Positions 33,864 to 42,882 of a stretch of 64,000 nt of DNA are shown here, in pieces. Position numbers and translations under genes: made by a program. Below the pieces are notes generated by a model. That model was given only the letters and a program-made list of their open reading frames with translations. It did not search any database and was not told the origin of the DNA. The stretch spans positions 62,001 to 126,000 of the forward strand of contig NZ_JIAC01000001.1 in assembly GCF_000687995.1 (NCBI RefSeq), in the 5' to 3' direction. Within the stretch, counting starts at the first letter, position 1. Each line of letters starts with the position of its first letter. This DNA comes from Selenomonas ruminantium AC2024. Lineage in GTDB: Bacteria; Bacillota; Negativicutes; Selenomonadales; Selenomonadaceae.

Positions 33864-34601
33864 TCACATCTCACTTGCCACTCTTCGCCCATTATCCGGA
33901 CAATCCGTAATCATGGCATCCACATCCATCGTTAAGATTTCCTTCATTCGCTGAGGATTATCAACCGTCCACGTATTGACTTTTACTCCCCATTCATGCC
34001 ATTTTTTTACTCTTTCTGCCGTTACCAACTGCTCCCACGGATGGATGGCTATGGCTTGCAGAACCTCGACATCTTCCTGCAGGACAAAGTCTGTGCTGCA
34101 GAGGATGGCGATTTGCGCGTCCTTGTCACACTTCCGGAGTTTTTTTAGGGAGGCATAGCCAAATGATGAGTAGATTACCCGGTCATTGAGGCCGTATTCC
34201 TTAACCAGTTTGCTTGCAGCTTCTTCCAAGCCCGGGTAGTCGTAGTTGCTGGTCTTTAGCTCGATATTCAGCTGGAAGTCTTTTTCTTGCATAAATTCCA
34301 GCACTTCCCGCAAGGTGGGGCTTTCCACAAAGCCGAATTCCGGGTGGACGCTGCAGAAGTTGAATTGCTTCAGTTCCTTTAGCGTGTATGCGCGGACGGC
34401 GCCAACGCCGTTGCTAGTTCTATCGATGGTTTCATCATGGCAGATGACGATTTCGCCGTCTTTGGAGAACTGTACATCCAGTTCAATGCCATCCGCGCCC
34501 ATTTCGATGGCCTTTTCAAAGGCCGGCATGGTGTTTTCCGGGGCGTACTGCTTATCCCAGCCGCCGGCACCTCTATGTGCCCATACTTTTACATCAGCCA
34601 A
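33864..34601 (-). CDS. Glycerophosphodiester phosphodiesterase (GlpQ/UgpQ-like)
   Basis: A 245-residue GDPD-family TIM barrel. It shows the catalytic WAHRGAGG and PENTMPAFEKA, the metal residues in GIELDVQFSKDGEIVICHDE, NIELKTSNYDYPG, and VNTWTVDNPQRM. It hydrolyses glycerophosphodiesters to glycerol-3-phosphate and an alcohol. There is no signal peptide, so a cytoplasmic enzyme is expected. It sits between cytidylyltransferase genes, where it could supply glycerol phosphate or trim glycerol-phosphate units. The start is TTG 34601 after GGAGGG, overlapping the previous gene by eight bases. Confidence 0.92.
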   Translation of the reverse strand: MADVKVWAHRGAGGWDKQYAPENTMPAFEKAIEMGADGIELDVQFSKDGEIVICHDETIDRTSNGVGAVRAYTLKELKQFNFCSVHPEFGFVESPTLREVLEFMQEKDFQLNIELKTSNYDYPGLEEAASKLVKEYGLNDRVIYSSFGYASLKKLRKCDKDAQIAILCSTDFVLQEDVEVLQAIAIHPWEQLVTAERVKKWHEWGVKVNTWTVDNPQRMKEILTMDVDAMITDCPDNGRRVASEM

Positions 34602-35964
34602 TGACCACGCCCTCCTTTATCGGTGTGCTGTTGCGCCAGGCGAGGAATTTCTCCATGATATCCGCACAGGCGATGGACTCGGTGCGGGTCAGCTTGAAAT
34701 CGCCACGGGGATTGCCGTTGATAGCGGAGATGAAGTCGCTCAACTCATAGCGCAGACCATCTCCAAGGTATTTGGTAAATACCTTCTCATTCTGCGTAAA
34801 GTCTTCATAGCAGATTTCAAATTCCGTGGTTTTCCACCAGGGAGCCGTCACCATGATGTAGCCTTTGGTGCCAGAAATCAGCAAGTGGCCGTCCGATTTG
34901 ACCTTAAGGCCGGTCTTGGCCGTGGCCATGCTGTGCTCATAGTCGAAGTAAACCTTGGTGTATAAATCAATACCATTTGTCGCCTTAAAGCATTCAAAGC
35001 GGATATTTTTATAATTGCCGCCCAATAGTTTGACTATAGGCAGCAGCGTATAGCTGCCATATTCCGTAAAACTGCCGCCATGTTCTGCATCGGTCAGTTC
35101 ACGGGAGGAGTCATTAGGAAAAATCCGGGTAAAGCAGGACTCGACATCGCGGATTTCCCCAATCACGCCGCTTTGCACCATGGACAGCAGCCGGATAAAG
35201 CCCGGCGTATAGGCGGTCTTGATGGCCTCCATCAGAATCAGGCCTTTTTCCTTGGCCAAATCAAAAAGTTCTTCTGCCTCAGCTTTTTTGAGGGCTATGG
35301 GCTTTTCGCACAGAACATGCTTGCCATGTTCCAAGGCGCGTTTGGCGTACTCGTAATGATATTGATGAGGCGTGCAGATATCCACCGCATCCACATGCTG
35401 ATAGAATTCTTCCTCATCATCGGTGAAGAATTCCAAATCCTGCTCATGAGCGAATTTTTCCGCACTGGCCCTGCGCGGGTTATAGACCCCGGTCAGTTCC
35501 ATGCCGCTGACGAAGTGGGATTCGGGAATGAATCGTTTGGCTATGCGCCCGTTGCCGATAAGGCCAATGCGGACAATCTTGTGGCTGCTGGCCCGCTTCA
35601 TGGTGGAGGATATGCCCCTTGTCCGTTCGAGGTAGCGTACCTCGCAGAAGTCCTTGAGATAGTCAAATTTGCCTTCCCAATCTGATCCTAGGACAAAGAT
35701 ATCCACACCGTATTTCTGTATATCCTCCACTTTTTGTCCGATATGGTCTTCCACGATAACTTCATCGGCAAAGCCAGTTTTTTTGACGTTTTCGATACGA
35801 GTCATCAAAGCATCCACCACATTCAGCTTGCCTCTGGCCTGGTCAAAACTTTCCGTAGTTACCCCCACAATCAGGTAGTCGCCTAAGGCTTTAGCACGTT
35901 TTAACAAGCGATAATGCCCTTCATGAAAGAGGTCGAAGGTACCATATGTGATTACTTTTTTCAT
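34594..35964 (-). CDS. Fusion: TagD-like cytidylyltransferase + Gfo/Idh/MocA oxidoreductase
   Basis: A 456-residue fusion. Residues 1-~130 are a glycerol-3-phosphate cytidylyltransferase-type domain: VITYGTFDLFHEGHYRLLKRA (HxGH), DYLIVGVTTESFD, FVLGSDWEGKFDYL and RTRGISST. Residues ~148-440 are a Gfo/Idh/MocA oxidoreductase: RIGLIGNGRIAKRFIPES (NAD loop), the canonical LCEKPIALKKAEAEE with catalytic Lys, and GGSFTEYGSYTLL. The first domain should activate a polyol phosphate with CTP; the second oxidises or reduces a sugar or polyol, possibly the same metabolite. ATG 35964 follows GGGAAGGGG. The fusion is uninterrupted and both parts look complete. Confidence 0.88.
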   Translation of the reverse strand: MKKVITYGTFDLFHEGHYRLLKRAKALGDYLIVGVTTESFDQARGKLNVVDALMTRIENVKKTGFADEVIVEDHIGQKVEDIQKYGVDIFVLGSDWEGKFDYLKDFCEVRYLERTRGISSTMKRASSHKIVRIGLIGNGRIAKRFIPESHFVSGMELTGVYNPRRASAEKFAHEQDLEFFTDDEEEFYQHVDAVDICTPHQYHYEYAKRALEHGKHVLCEKPIALKKAEAEELFDLAKEKGLILMEAIKTAYTPGFIRLLSMVQSGVIGEIRDVESCFTRIFPNDSSRELTDAEHGGSFTEYGSYTLLPIVKLLGGNYKNIRFECFKATNGIDLYTKVYFDYEHSMATAKTGLKVKSDGHLLISGTKGYIMVTAPWWKTTEFEICYEDFTQNEKVFTKYLGDGLRYELSDFISAINGNPRGDFKLTRTESIACADIMEKFLAWRNSTPIKEGVVIG

Positions 35965-35988
35965 CTCTCTTCCCCTTCCCTGTTAGCC

Positions 35989-38541
35989 TTACTTTTCTGC
36001 TATTTTCTCCATTATGAAGCGATGAATCGCGATACCGGCGTCCCCCTCAATATGAGCAGCAATCTCAGAGAAGGCCTTCATTTGCTCATCTTCTTGGAAA
36101 CGATTACCATATACTTGCCCAGCCAAAAATCCTGCTAACGTATTCCGCGTATCTTCCTGGCATGCGTAACGCATCCATTCCGACTGCCGGGCGAATCCTT
36201 TATCCAACTGCTTTTGACTATCAGCAACAATGACCAGTTCTTGCTTGTTAAACTGATTCGTCTCCGGATAAAACTTATACAAACTTCGGTCTGGAGCATA
36301 GAAAAATAATTTATCACCAGCGGAATCTTGCCTCTGAAAATCGCCACAGCGATCGCTGGCGAAGTAACAATTTTCACTCCGGCAGGTTGCCTTGAAGGGT
36401 ACCTCCCATGGCATGAATGTCCCGGTCTTTTTGTCTAGTTTTAAAAACTGGTTGCCCCACCAGGGTGGCAGATAGACTATATCTTCTGTCACCAGAGGAG
36501 TACCCCAGGGCAGTAAATCACAATCAAAACGCAAAGGAACGTGTACGCAGCTATAATCTTCCGGCACCTGTTCGTATACGTTTAACTCACCCGTCTGCGG
36601 CTTCCAGCAACGGAGTTTAAAGCCTTTGCGCGGCAACAGCCAAATCTCATTACCATACGGGATAAGACTCAGACAGCCACCTTGATCGTCACGATCAAGC
36701 AGCAGTTGCTGAGTTGCCAAGGTGTTGACATCCACGACCAATATATTTCCATCAGCCGGAGAAGCTAGTAAAAGTTTATCCTGCCACAGGCAATAACCAC
36801 CAGATAGCCAGCGGCCATCCAGCTCACCTGCCAGCAGTTGACTGTAACCTTCCACATAGTCAACCTTACATGTTTGTATATCATAACGGACAATAGCCGG
36901 ATAACGAACGGGAATCAGGAAAATATACCGTCCATGCCGACAGGCATCTGCAAACCTTGGTGGTGCTGCACTCAAATCTCGCAGGGGTATTCTTCTTACC
37001 AGTTTTTTGTCCTGCAAGATCAGTATATCCTGTCCGTTCAAGGGGCAGACAATTACCTGATCATCCTGCACAAATACCGAGCCATAATACTGTCCACCAA
37101 CATAATCTGATAATCTCGCATAGAACGCATAGTGCCCATCAGCTTTTGGCGACCAAAGCAAGTCATTATATTCCGTTGCCAGCCAGCTGCTGCCAACTTG
37201 CTGCCACAGCGGATAAAAAATTCTCTGTTCATCCTCAGCAGCTGGCAACCGATTAATATAGTTATCAAAGAGAAATATTGGTTTCCCTGCAACTCCAAAA
37301 AGTGCTGTCACACTGGTTCCGCTATCGCCAATATAAACATCCGACCACGCAATAGCAGTCTCAATATCCGGCGTATCATCATAAATACCAATATGTTCAT
37401 CCAGAAACTGCTGTTTTAGCTGCAAAAAATATGGCAAGAAATCCTTTCGCATAGAACGATACGTTGATTCTAACAATGGGTGCGGCCGCCACAGCAAACA
37501 CGTCTCTGGATGCTCACGAAACGTCTGAAACACATAGTTCATTTTTTTTAGGAACGCCCATGGCTCATTGAGCATTCCTGCAAGACTCGTATTATAAAAG
37601 TAAACCTTCTTGCCATCTAGATAGGGATGCCAATCCTCAGGAATCTCCGGACGGTTCTTACAAAGCCTGATTACTCGGTCAAATTTTGGTGACCCTAGAG
37701 GAATAATTTTCTGTCGATCCACTGACTTATCGTAGAATTCTATCAGGGATTCCGCCTGAACAATAATATAGTCCACCCGATCATAGGAGTAGCACCAACG
37801 CTGTCCATCCCCCATGCCCCCCGCAGTCGTGAAATAAGGTATATATACCAAATTATCTGTATACTGATTGAGTTGGTTGGCATAATAATCCGGTGCAATG
37901 CTTGTTGCCAGATTTCCTTCATCATAGGGGTTATGGATATAAATAGCATCAGGATGCATAGTTTTCAAGGACACACTACGATAGTCAATGATGGGAACAT
38001 AGTCCGGAAACATATCTCCCTCATAATGCATCGTACCAAGGGTATAATCCGTCTTACGCTCATAATAGGGAATGGGTATCACGTAGGCCTCACAGTTTTC
38101 ATCAGCGTCTGCGGCCATCCAGACGCTTTCCAGGCTGTCCCACATGGCCGCCTTATAAGGCAGAAAAACAATTATCCTGCGTCCCGGTTCCTGCTGTAGG
38201 GCCACAATCACACTACCCAAAATGTCCTGCAATAGTACACTGGCTTCCTGCCGTTCCTCCAGCTTCATCTGCTGCCAATCACGTTGCAGAGCCTCTTCAA
38301 GCCCATGAAAAATCTCATGGTAATGTGTTGCCCGTTGGGCACTTAACTGCAACTGGCAGGCAGTATCTATCTGCCTAAGGACTTCAATAAGCTCAGCTTG
38401 TGGTTGTTTTCCCTGACGGCGTAGCATTCCCACTTGCGTCACAGCTTTTTTCAAATTCTGAACCAATTGCTTGCGCTGCTTCCACCCCAGCATAGCTCCA
38501 TCCCCTTCCAGATAACTGCCCTTCTCTAATTCATTCAACAC
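35989..38541 (-). CDS. CDP-glycerol glycerophosphotransferase-like protein with C-terminal repeat (propeller-like) region
   Basis: About 850 residues. Residues ~1-110 are helical and Gln/Leu-rich. Residues ~120-450 resemble the TagF/CDP-glycerol glycerophosphotransferase GT-B fold: IIPLGSPKFDRVI, LLWRPHPLLESTY, and DVYIGDSGTSVTALFGVAGKP in place of the TDYSS segment. Residues ~460-770 contain repeating short strands with aromatic and DxxG-like turns (YIFLIPVRYPAIVRYDIQT, ILVVDVNTLATQQ, FKLRCWKPQTGEL), consistent with a beta-propeller. No signal peptide is seen. The start is uncertain: GTG 38541 with AGAAGGAA twelve bases upstream, or ATG 38493. A terminator lies just upstream, so this gene likely begins its own transcript. 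Confidence 0.72.
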   Translation of the reverse strand: MLNELEKGSYLEGDGAMLGWKQRKQLVQNLKKAVTQVGMLRRQGKQPQAELIEVLRQIDTACQLQLSAQRATHYHEIFHGLEEALQRDWQQMKLEERQEASVLLQDILGSVIVALQQEPGRRIIVFLPYKAAMWDSLESVWMAADADENCEAYVIPIPYYERKTDYTLGTMHYEGDMFPDYVPIIDYRSVSLKTMHPDAIYIHNPYDEGNLATSIAPDYYANQLNQYTDNLVYIPYFTTAGGMGDGQRWCYSYDRVDYIIVQAESLIEFYDKSVDRQKIIPLGSPKFDRVIRLCKNRPEIPEDWHPYLDGKKVYFYNTSLAGMLNEPWAFLKKMNYVFQTFREHPETCLLWRPHPLLESTYRSMRKDFLPYFLQLKQQFLDEHIGIYDDTPDIETAIAWSDVYIGDSGTSVTALFGVAGKPIFLFDNYINRLPAAEDEQRIFYPLWQQVGSSWLATEYNDLLWSPKADGHYAFYARLSDYVGGQYYGSVFVQDDQVIVCPLNGQDILILQDKKLVRRIPLRDLSAAPPRFADACRHGRYIFLIPVRYPAIVRYDIQTCKVDYVEGYSQLLAGELDGRWLSGGYCLWQDKLLLASPADGNILVVDVNTLATQQLLLDRDDQGGCLSLIPYGNEIWLLPRKGFKLRCWKPQTGELNVYEQVPEDYSCVHVPLRFDCDLLPWGTPLVTEDIVYLPPWWGNQFLKLDKKTGTFMPWEVPFKATCRSENCYFASDRCGDFQRQDSAGDKLFFYAPDRSLYKFYPETNQFNKQELVIVADSQKQLDKGFARQSEWMRYACQEDTRNTLAGFLAGQVYGNRFQEDEQMKAFSEIAAHIEGDAGIAIHRFIMEKIAEK

Positions 38542-38601
38542 TTGCCGTTAAAATTCCTTCTTATTTAGACGTATCTGCAATTACTTTCCACATCTACCAA
38601 C

Positions 38602-38638
38602 AAAAAAGACCGCTGAAAGGCTGTACCTATCTGCGGTC
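38602..38638 (-). terminator. Rho-independent terminator ending the 38.6-64 kb run
   Basis: Read on the minus strand: GACCGC, a 19-base interior, GCGGTC, then TTTTTT. It lies nine bases after the stop codon at 38647 and before the 850-residue gene. Confidence 0.8.
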
Positions 38639-38646
38639 AACACTAT

Positions 38647-39621
38647 TCATTGTTGCAACTCTTTCAATAAAAGCTCCCCCAATAACTTCACTTTTTCTGC
38701 ATTTCCCCATCCCAACCGATAATCCAGTAGTGCTCTTTTCCATTCATTCACAAGGTATTTTACTTCCAGGCTGGGCAGGGAGGCGTAAATCAACAAAATA
38801 TACTGCTCAACATCCTCAGCAGCCTGCAAAAAATTATCCAAATCAGCCGTATTGGCGGGTAGTGCTTCCTGTACCAACGTAATACGATTCACAGACTCCT
38901 GCAATATATTCGCTACGGCCCCCTCTAAGGTATCCGCGTCCATAGTGGTTCGCACCTCTGCAGTTATTATACTATGCCCTATCCGCCAATCAGCACCTAG
39001 TTCATACGTATTAGCCTGCTCCAATGTAAACGATTCTATTATAGCCTTTCTTTGCGACAGGACAATCATTTCGCCTTGCGAATGCAGAGACAGTCCTATG
39101 GTATTTTTCATTGCAGATATCAGTGACTCATCGGTATCATCCAGCAATACAACGTCAAAACTATCTCGTGGCAGCAATAGTTCTGCAAACGGCATTTTTA
39201 TCTCCGTACAAAAATCACAGGGAACATTATCCTGCTGTGTAAGCCAGTACAGCTTACTATCTGGGTGAAAACTATGCAATAACTGACAGAACACGCCCAG
39301 CCATTTCCACGGTTTACCTCCAACATATAAAATCTTCAACAGCTTATACTTACGCAGACAATATGCTACCATCAACAAAACAGCTGCTCTATAGCCATTG
39401 CTAAGTGGCAATCTTCTGCATTCGTTTTGTATTAAAGCCAAAAGTTTTTTTACTTCTCGATCAAGAACAAAATCAATATCGTCTTCCGTTTCACCGACTA
39501 CATGCATCGGTATAGCGCTATGATTATTGTAAAAATCCAAGGTATCTAGCAACAGGCCCTCTCTGCCATCTGTCAGCTGTTCATAGTACTGAAAATATTT
39601 TCTCGCATCTTGTGCCATCAT
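38647..39621 (-). CDS. Methyltransferase-fold protein of unknown function
   Basis: About 324 residues. The central part (~85-200) has a Rossmann-like pattern: LLKILYVGGKPWKWLGVF in the SAM-loop position, LYWLTQQD, FDVVLLDDTDES, and SQGEMIVLSQRK, which fits a diverged class I methyltransferase. The flanks are helical; the C-terminal third resembles no domain I know. The canonical GxGxG loop is altered (GGKPWK), so SAM binding is doubtful. ATG 39621 overlaps the previous stop as ATGA and follows AGAGGTGAG. It is the last gene before the terminator at 38.6 kb. Confidence 0.55.
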   Translation of the reverse strand: MMAQDARKYFQYYEQLTDGREGLLLDTLDFYNNHSAIPMHVVGETEDDIDFVLDREVKKLLALIQNECRRLPLSNGYRAAVLLMVAYCLRKYKLLKILYVGGKPWKWLGVFCQLLHSFHPDSKLYWLTQQDNVPCDFCTEIKMPFAELLLPRDSFDVVLLDDTDESLISAMKNTIGLSLHSQGEMIVLSQRKAIIESFTLEQANTYELGADWRIGHSIITAEVRTTMDADTLEGAVANILQESVNRITLVQEALPANTADLDNFLQAAEDVEQYILLIYASLPSLEVKYLVNEWKRALLDYRLGWGNAEKVKLLGELLLKELQQ

Positions 39622-40736
39622 CTCACCTCTTTGAACAGCAGCCAATACAAGCGCTTGATAATCTTTTCAAAATCATACTCTTCCTGAGCATAACGAACAG
39701 CCCGTCTGCCACCGCTATGCAACAGTTCTTCATCTCTACATGCATTCTTCATAATATTTGCCAAAGCATCTACATTTCCCCGCTCATACTTCTGTCCACA
39801 ACTGCCTTCATCTATCACATCATCAGCCGCATCTATATCCGATGTGAGCATATAACAGCCGCTGTATAGGGCCTCAGCCACAACATTAGGCGTGCCGCCT
39901 TCATATACCGATGTCAAGGCAAAAATTTTCGCTCGCTTATATTCACACAGCAATTCTTTTTTTTCAAAAATAGGCCCCACCAGCACAATCTGACGGCTGA
40001 TTCGCGGATGAAGCAGGCAAAAATCCTTAAACCAGCGTTCAAAGTCCGGCTCAATCTTGCCCACCAGCCGAACTGTCCAATCAGGCAATTGCCGATAAAC
40101 TTTGGCAAACGCCTCCAGCAGTTCTTCATTGCGCTTCTGTGCTGAGCCAATTCGCCCTACCGTCAAAATAATATTTTCTTTTCGGGTAAAATCTACCTGC
40201 ATATCCAAATGATCGAAGTTATAAAAGCCATTGGGCAAATACTCCACCACGCAGGGCCATTTCTGTCCCAAGCATTTTTGCATACGATAACAACTGGCAC
40301 CAATAACATCACATTCCTGCAAAAAACGCAAAAAAGCCGGATGCGTCCACGCTAAAGTATCTTCATAGTAAGCATTGGGATCCAGTTCCAAATAGACCTT
40401 ACCATCAGGCCGTAGTTCACGATAATGATGCAGAATTGGGAAATAAAAAGGAAATAAGCCATGCAATACCAACACATCCATATCCTGATAATGCGTATTG
40501 AGATATAAACACTCGGACTCCCAGGAAGCATCAGGCAAAAAGTCCATTTCCATTCCTTTTACATATCGTTCCAAAGACGGGTATTCTGGCTGCAACCTCG
40601 TCCCTGCCATTACCGCCCGATAACCATAATTTTTATAGAACAAATACGGGACTATTCCACAGTTTTTCGTTAACTGTTGGTCGTTCCAACCATGATTAGG
40701 TGCAATGCTGTAAATTCCTTGTCGTCTTTTTCCCAT
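39618..40736 (-). CDS. GT4-like glycosyltransferase
   Basis: A 372-residue GT-B protein. The C-lobe is clear: NIILTVGRIGSAQKRNEELL, TVRLVGKIEPDFERWF, and TSVYEGGTPNVVAEALYSGCY with the EGG..N..AEA pattern of family 4. The N-lobe opens with GIYSIAPNHGWNDQQLTK and includes DVLVLHGLFPFY. Substrates are unknown. It precedes the methyltransferase-fold gene with an ATGA overlap, so the two are probably made together. The ribosome site GAGGAA lies about ten bases upstream of ATG 40736. Confidence 0.85.
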   Translation of the reverse strand: MGKRRQGIYSIAPNHGWNDQQLTKNCGIVPYLFYKNYGYRAVMAGTRLQPEYPSLERYVKGMEMDFLPDASWESECLYLNTHYQDMDVLVLHGLFPFYFPILHHYRELRPDGKVYLELDPNAYYEDTLAWTHPAFLRFLQECDVIGASCYRMQKCLGQKWPCVVEYLPNGFYNFDHLDMQVDFTRKENIILTVGRIGSAQKRNEELLEAFAKVYRQLPDWTVRLVGKIEPDFERWFKDFCLLHPRISRQIVLVGPIFEKKELLCEYKRAKIFALTSVYEGGTPNVVAEALYSGCYMLTSDIDAADDVIDEGSCGQKYERGNVDALANIMKNACRDEELLHSGGRRAVRYAQEEYDFEKIIKRLYWLLFKEVR

Positions 40737-40782
40737 ATACTTTAATTCCTCAAATAGTAGTTTAGGACAAATTCTTCATGAT

Positions 40783-42042
40783 TCACTGAAGCAATATTTC
40801 CACAGCGTTTACTATCTCTTCTGGCTTTACCTGACAGATACAATGACTGTACGACTCTTTGCAGCCACCGTATCCATACCAGCTTGCACAATCGCCCAGA
40901 CGATTATCTGGGCAGCATATCACATAATTTGTCTGCCAAGGAGCAAATCTTTGATTTTCACTCAAAATCCCCGCAAGTCTGCCACCAAAATTATCTTCTT
41001 CCCGTGAAACCATAACTACCGGAATAGCTTCCGCGGCAGCCATATGCATAACACCTGTGTCATTACCCAAATAGATGTTCGTCATAGATAAAACCGCCGC
41101 TGTTTCCAACACCGTTGTTTTGCCAGCTAAATTACATACCGAGTCTGCTGGTAACTGTGATTGTAAGTACAGAGCATCCTGCTGTTCACTATTTCCTCCC
41201 AAGATGACAAAATATGCATCTATCTTATGGAATAAGGCTCTACATACATCTGCATACTGCTTAACCGGATATTTTCGACTATCACCGCCAGCTCCTAAGC
41301 CCACAGCAATTAACACATGTCCCTCACCTACTGCATCAGCCAATATTTTTTCAGCTGCAATTTTATCTCGTTTCCCGAGCCAAATTTCCATACGCCGATC
41401 TTCCACTGTCATTCCCAAAAGTTCCAGCAAATAAAACGCTCGTTCAGCCTCATGAACAATCTCAGCAGGAATAATATATACATCCGTCATTAACGCCTTT
41501 TCCTGCGTATCATCTACTAAGGGCCACCCATATACAAAAGCAATATTACAGCTATACCCCACACGCCGCACTGCGCCACTCATGTATGCTACCACCTGCG
41601 TTACCGTCTTATCATCGCCCCATTGCGGACAGATACTCATATCATAACGTTCGTTCCAAAATTTCTCCGTACAAAGCTGCAATAATTCGGCAAAGAATTT
41701 TTGCTTATCGTTATAAAATGCTCTTACATCTAATACCAAAACTTGATTAACATATGGGCATTTATATACTAATGGATAAATCGCCGAACTGACCAACAAC
41801 GTTATATAATCATTAGGATTATTACGCCGCACCTCTCGGACAAAACCTGTGGCCAGAACCATATCCCCCATAGCATTAAGCATCAGTAACAAAAGGTGAT
41901 GTTGTCCATCTGAACATTTTTCACGAAATCCATTTTGCTGAAATATCGGTTCAAACATATTTACCAACGACTGACAATCCCAATTGATAAAATCTGTATT
42001 TCTCATGTATTGCTCAACGTAATACTTCCCATTTTCATTCAT
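40783..42042 (-). CDS. GT9 (heptosyltransferase-like) glycosyltransferase
   Basis: A 419-residue family 9 transferase: LLLMLNAMGDMVLATGFVREV, NDYITLLVSSAIYPLVYKC, AVGLGAGGDSRKYPVKQY, and IYLGNDTGVMHMAAAEAIP. It is a paralogue of the proteins at 55428 and 56701, sharing the CP-Q/W-G segment (DMSICPQWGDD) and a cysteine-rich C-terminus, CASWYGYGGCKESYSHCICQV. GT9 enzymes usually use ADP-heptose; in this island the acceptor could be another sugar or a protein. ATG 42042 follows GAAGGGA. The N-terminal ~50 residues before the Rossmann start are shared with its paralogues. Confidence 0.88.
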   Translation of the reverse strand: MNENGKYYVEQYMRNTDFINWDCQSLVNMFEPIFQQNGFREKCSDGQHHLLLLMLNAMGDMVLATGFVREVRRNNPNDYITLLVSSAIYPLVYKCPYVNQVLVLDVRAFYNDKQKFFAELLQLCTEKFWNERYDMSICPQWGDDKTVTQVVAYMSGAVRRVGYSCNIAFVYGWPLVDDTQEKALMTDVYIIPAEIVHEAERAFYLLELLGMTVEDRRMEIWLGKRDKIAAEKILADAVGEGHVLIAVGLGAGGDSRKYPVKQYADVCRALFHKIDAYFVILGGNSEQQDALYLQSQLPADSVCNLAGKTTVLETAAVLSMTNIYLGNDTGVMHMAAAEAIPVVMVSREEDNFGGRLAGILSENQRFAPWQTNYVICCPDNRLGDCASWYGYGGCKESYSHCICQVKPEEIVNAVEILLQ

Positions 42043-42869
42043 TATAGTCCCTTCATTTTCCCCAATACATAATCTTGGCGATATGGATCATTGGGTTGAT
42101 CTAATTCTCGTGGAAGCATAACTACAGCTTCTGTATCCACAGACACAAGATTTTTATTTACAAAAGTAACTTCTAATACATCTGGAATAAGTCTCTCCGC
42201 CAAAGTAATAGCACCACTATTATTATTACCATGAACATGTACCATATAATGTGTCTGATTTAATTTATGTAAAACACTTAAAATCTGCATTCTTTTTTGA
42301 TCCGTATGAGCCTTAATCAAATCATGTATTTCCAACACGATTTGATCGAACTGCATGAGCAACACTGGATTCACTTGTTCAAGAGCCCCCCATTCAGCAC
42401 CTTCCACATCCATCTTTAGTAACATATGTTCTTCATGCATGTGCTCATTTTTCCATAAATACCACTCCAGAAACTGTAGTGTTGGTTCTTGTCCCATCTT
42501 ATCAGCCAGACCATTCTTGAACCAATGAAACTCTTTCCTCTCATAAGGTAAGGCATCAATCGTATGGTCATACATATATACATCATAACCTCGATTAGCA
42601 ACATCTTCATCCCAAGAAACATCATTATTGATGCCAAACGAATACGCAACATTTCCTTGAAAATCATCCAGCATAAGATAACCGCCATCATTCTCCCTGC
42701 CTATACGGCAGAATGATTTACCTATCGGATTAACCACTTGTAGTTCTTGCAATAGCAGCCGATAAAAATCCACCGATATATCCAAATCAACTTCTGTTGG
42801 CACCAGCACTAGATGCATATCAGGACCACCAATTCTAATATACTGGCTTTGCATAAAACGAATATTCAT
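42042..42869 (-). CDS. FkbM-like methyltransferase
   Basis: A 275-residue protein. CRIGRENDGGYLMLDD and AYSFGINNDVSWDEDVANRG occupy the SAM-binding region, and HMLLKMDVEGAEWGALEQV is the FkbM/Methyltransf_21 signature. VLEIHDL and MVHVHGNNNS follow, as in a subgroup of these enzymes common in glycosylation loci. It probably O-methylates a sugar. ATG 42869 follows AAGGAG at good spacing; a TTG at 42890 within the upstream gene is rejected. The 3' end touches the GT9 start. Confidence 0.8.
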   Translation of the reverse strand: MNIRFMQSQYIRIGGPDMHLVLVPTEVDLDISVDFYRLLLQELQVVNPIGKSFCRIGRENDGGYLMLDDFQGNVAYSFGINNDVSWDEDVANRGYDVYMYDHTIDALPYERKEFHWFKNGLADKMGQEPTLQFLEWYLWKNEHMHEEHMLLKMDVEGAEWGALEQVNPVLLMQFDQIVLEIHDLIKAHTDQKRMQILSVLHKLNQTHYMVHVHGNNNSGAITLAERLIPDVLEVTFVNKNLVSVDTEAVVMLPRELDQPNDPYRQDYVLGKMKGL

Positions 42870-42882
42870 AAACAAGCTCCTT

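Noticed and set aside
34246-35685. Two long plus-strand frames opposite the GDPD and TagD-Gfo/Idh genes (239 and 201 codons).
   Set aside because: Both minus-strand genes have unambiguous family motifs; the opposite frames arise from G+C-rich third codon positions.
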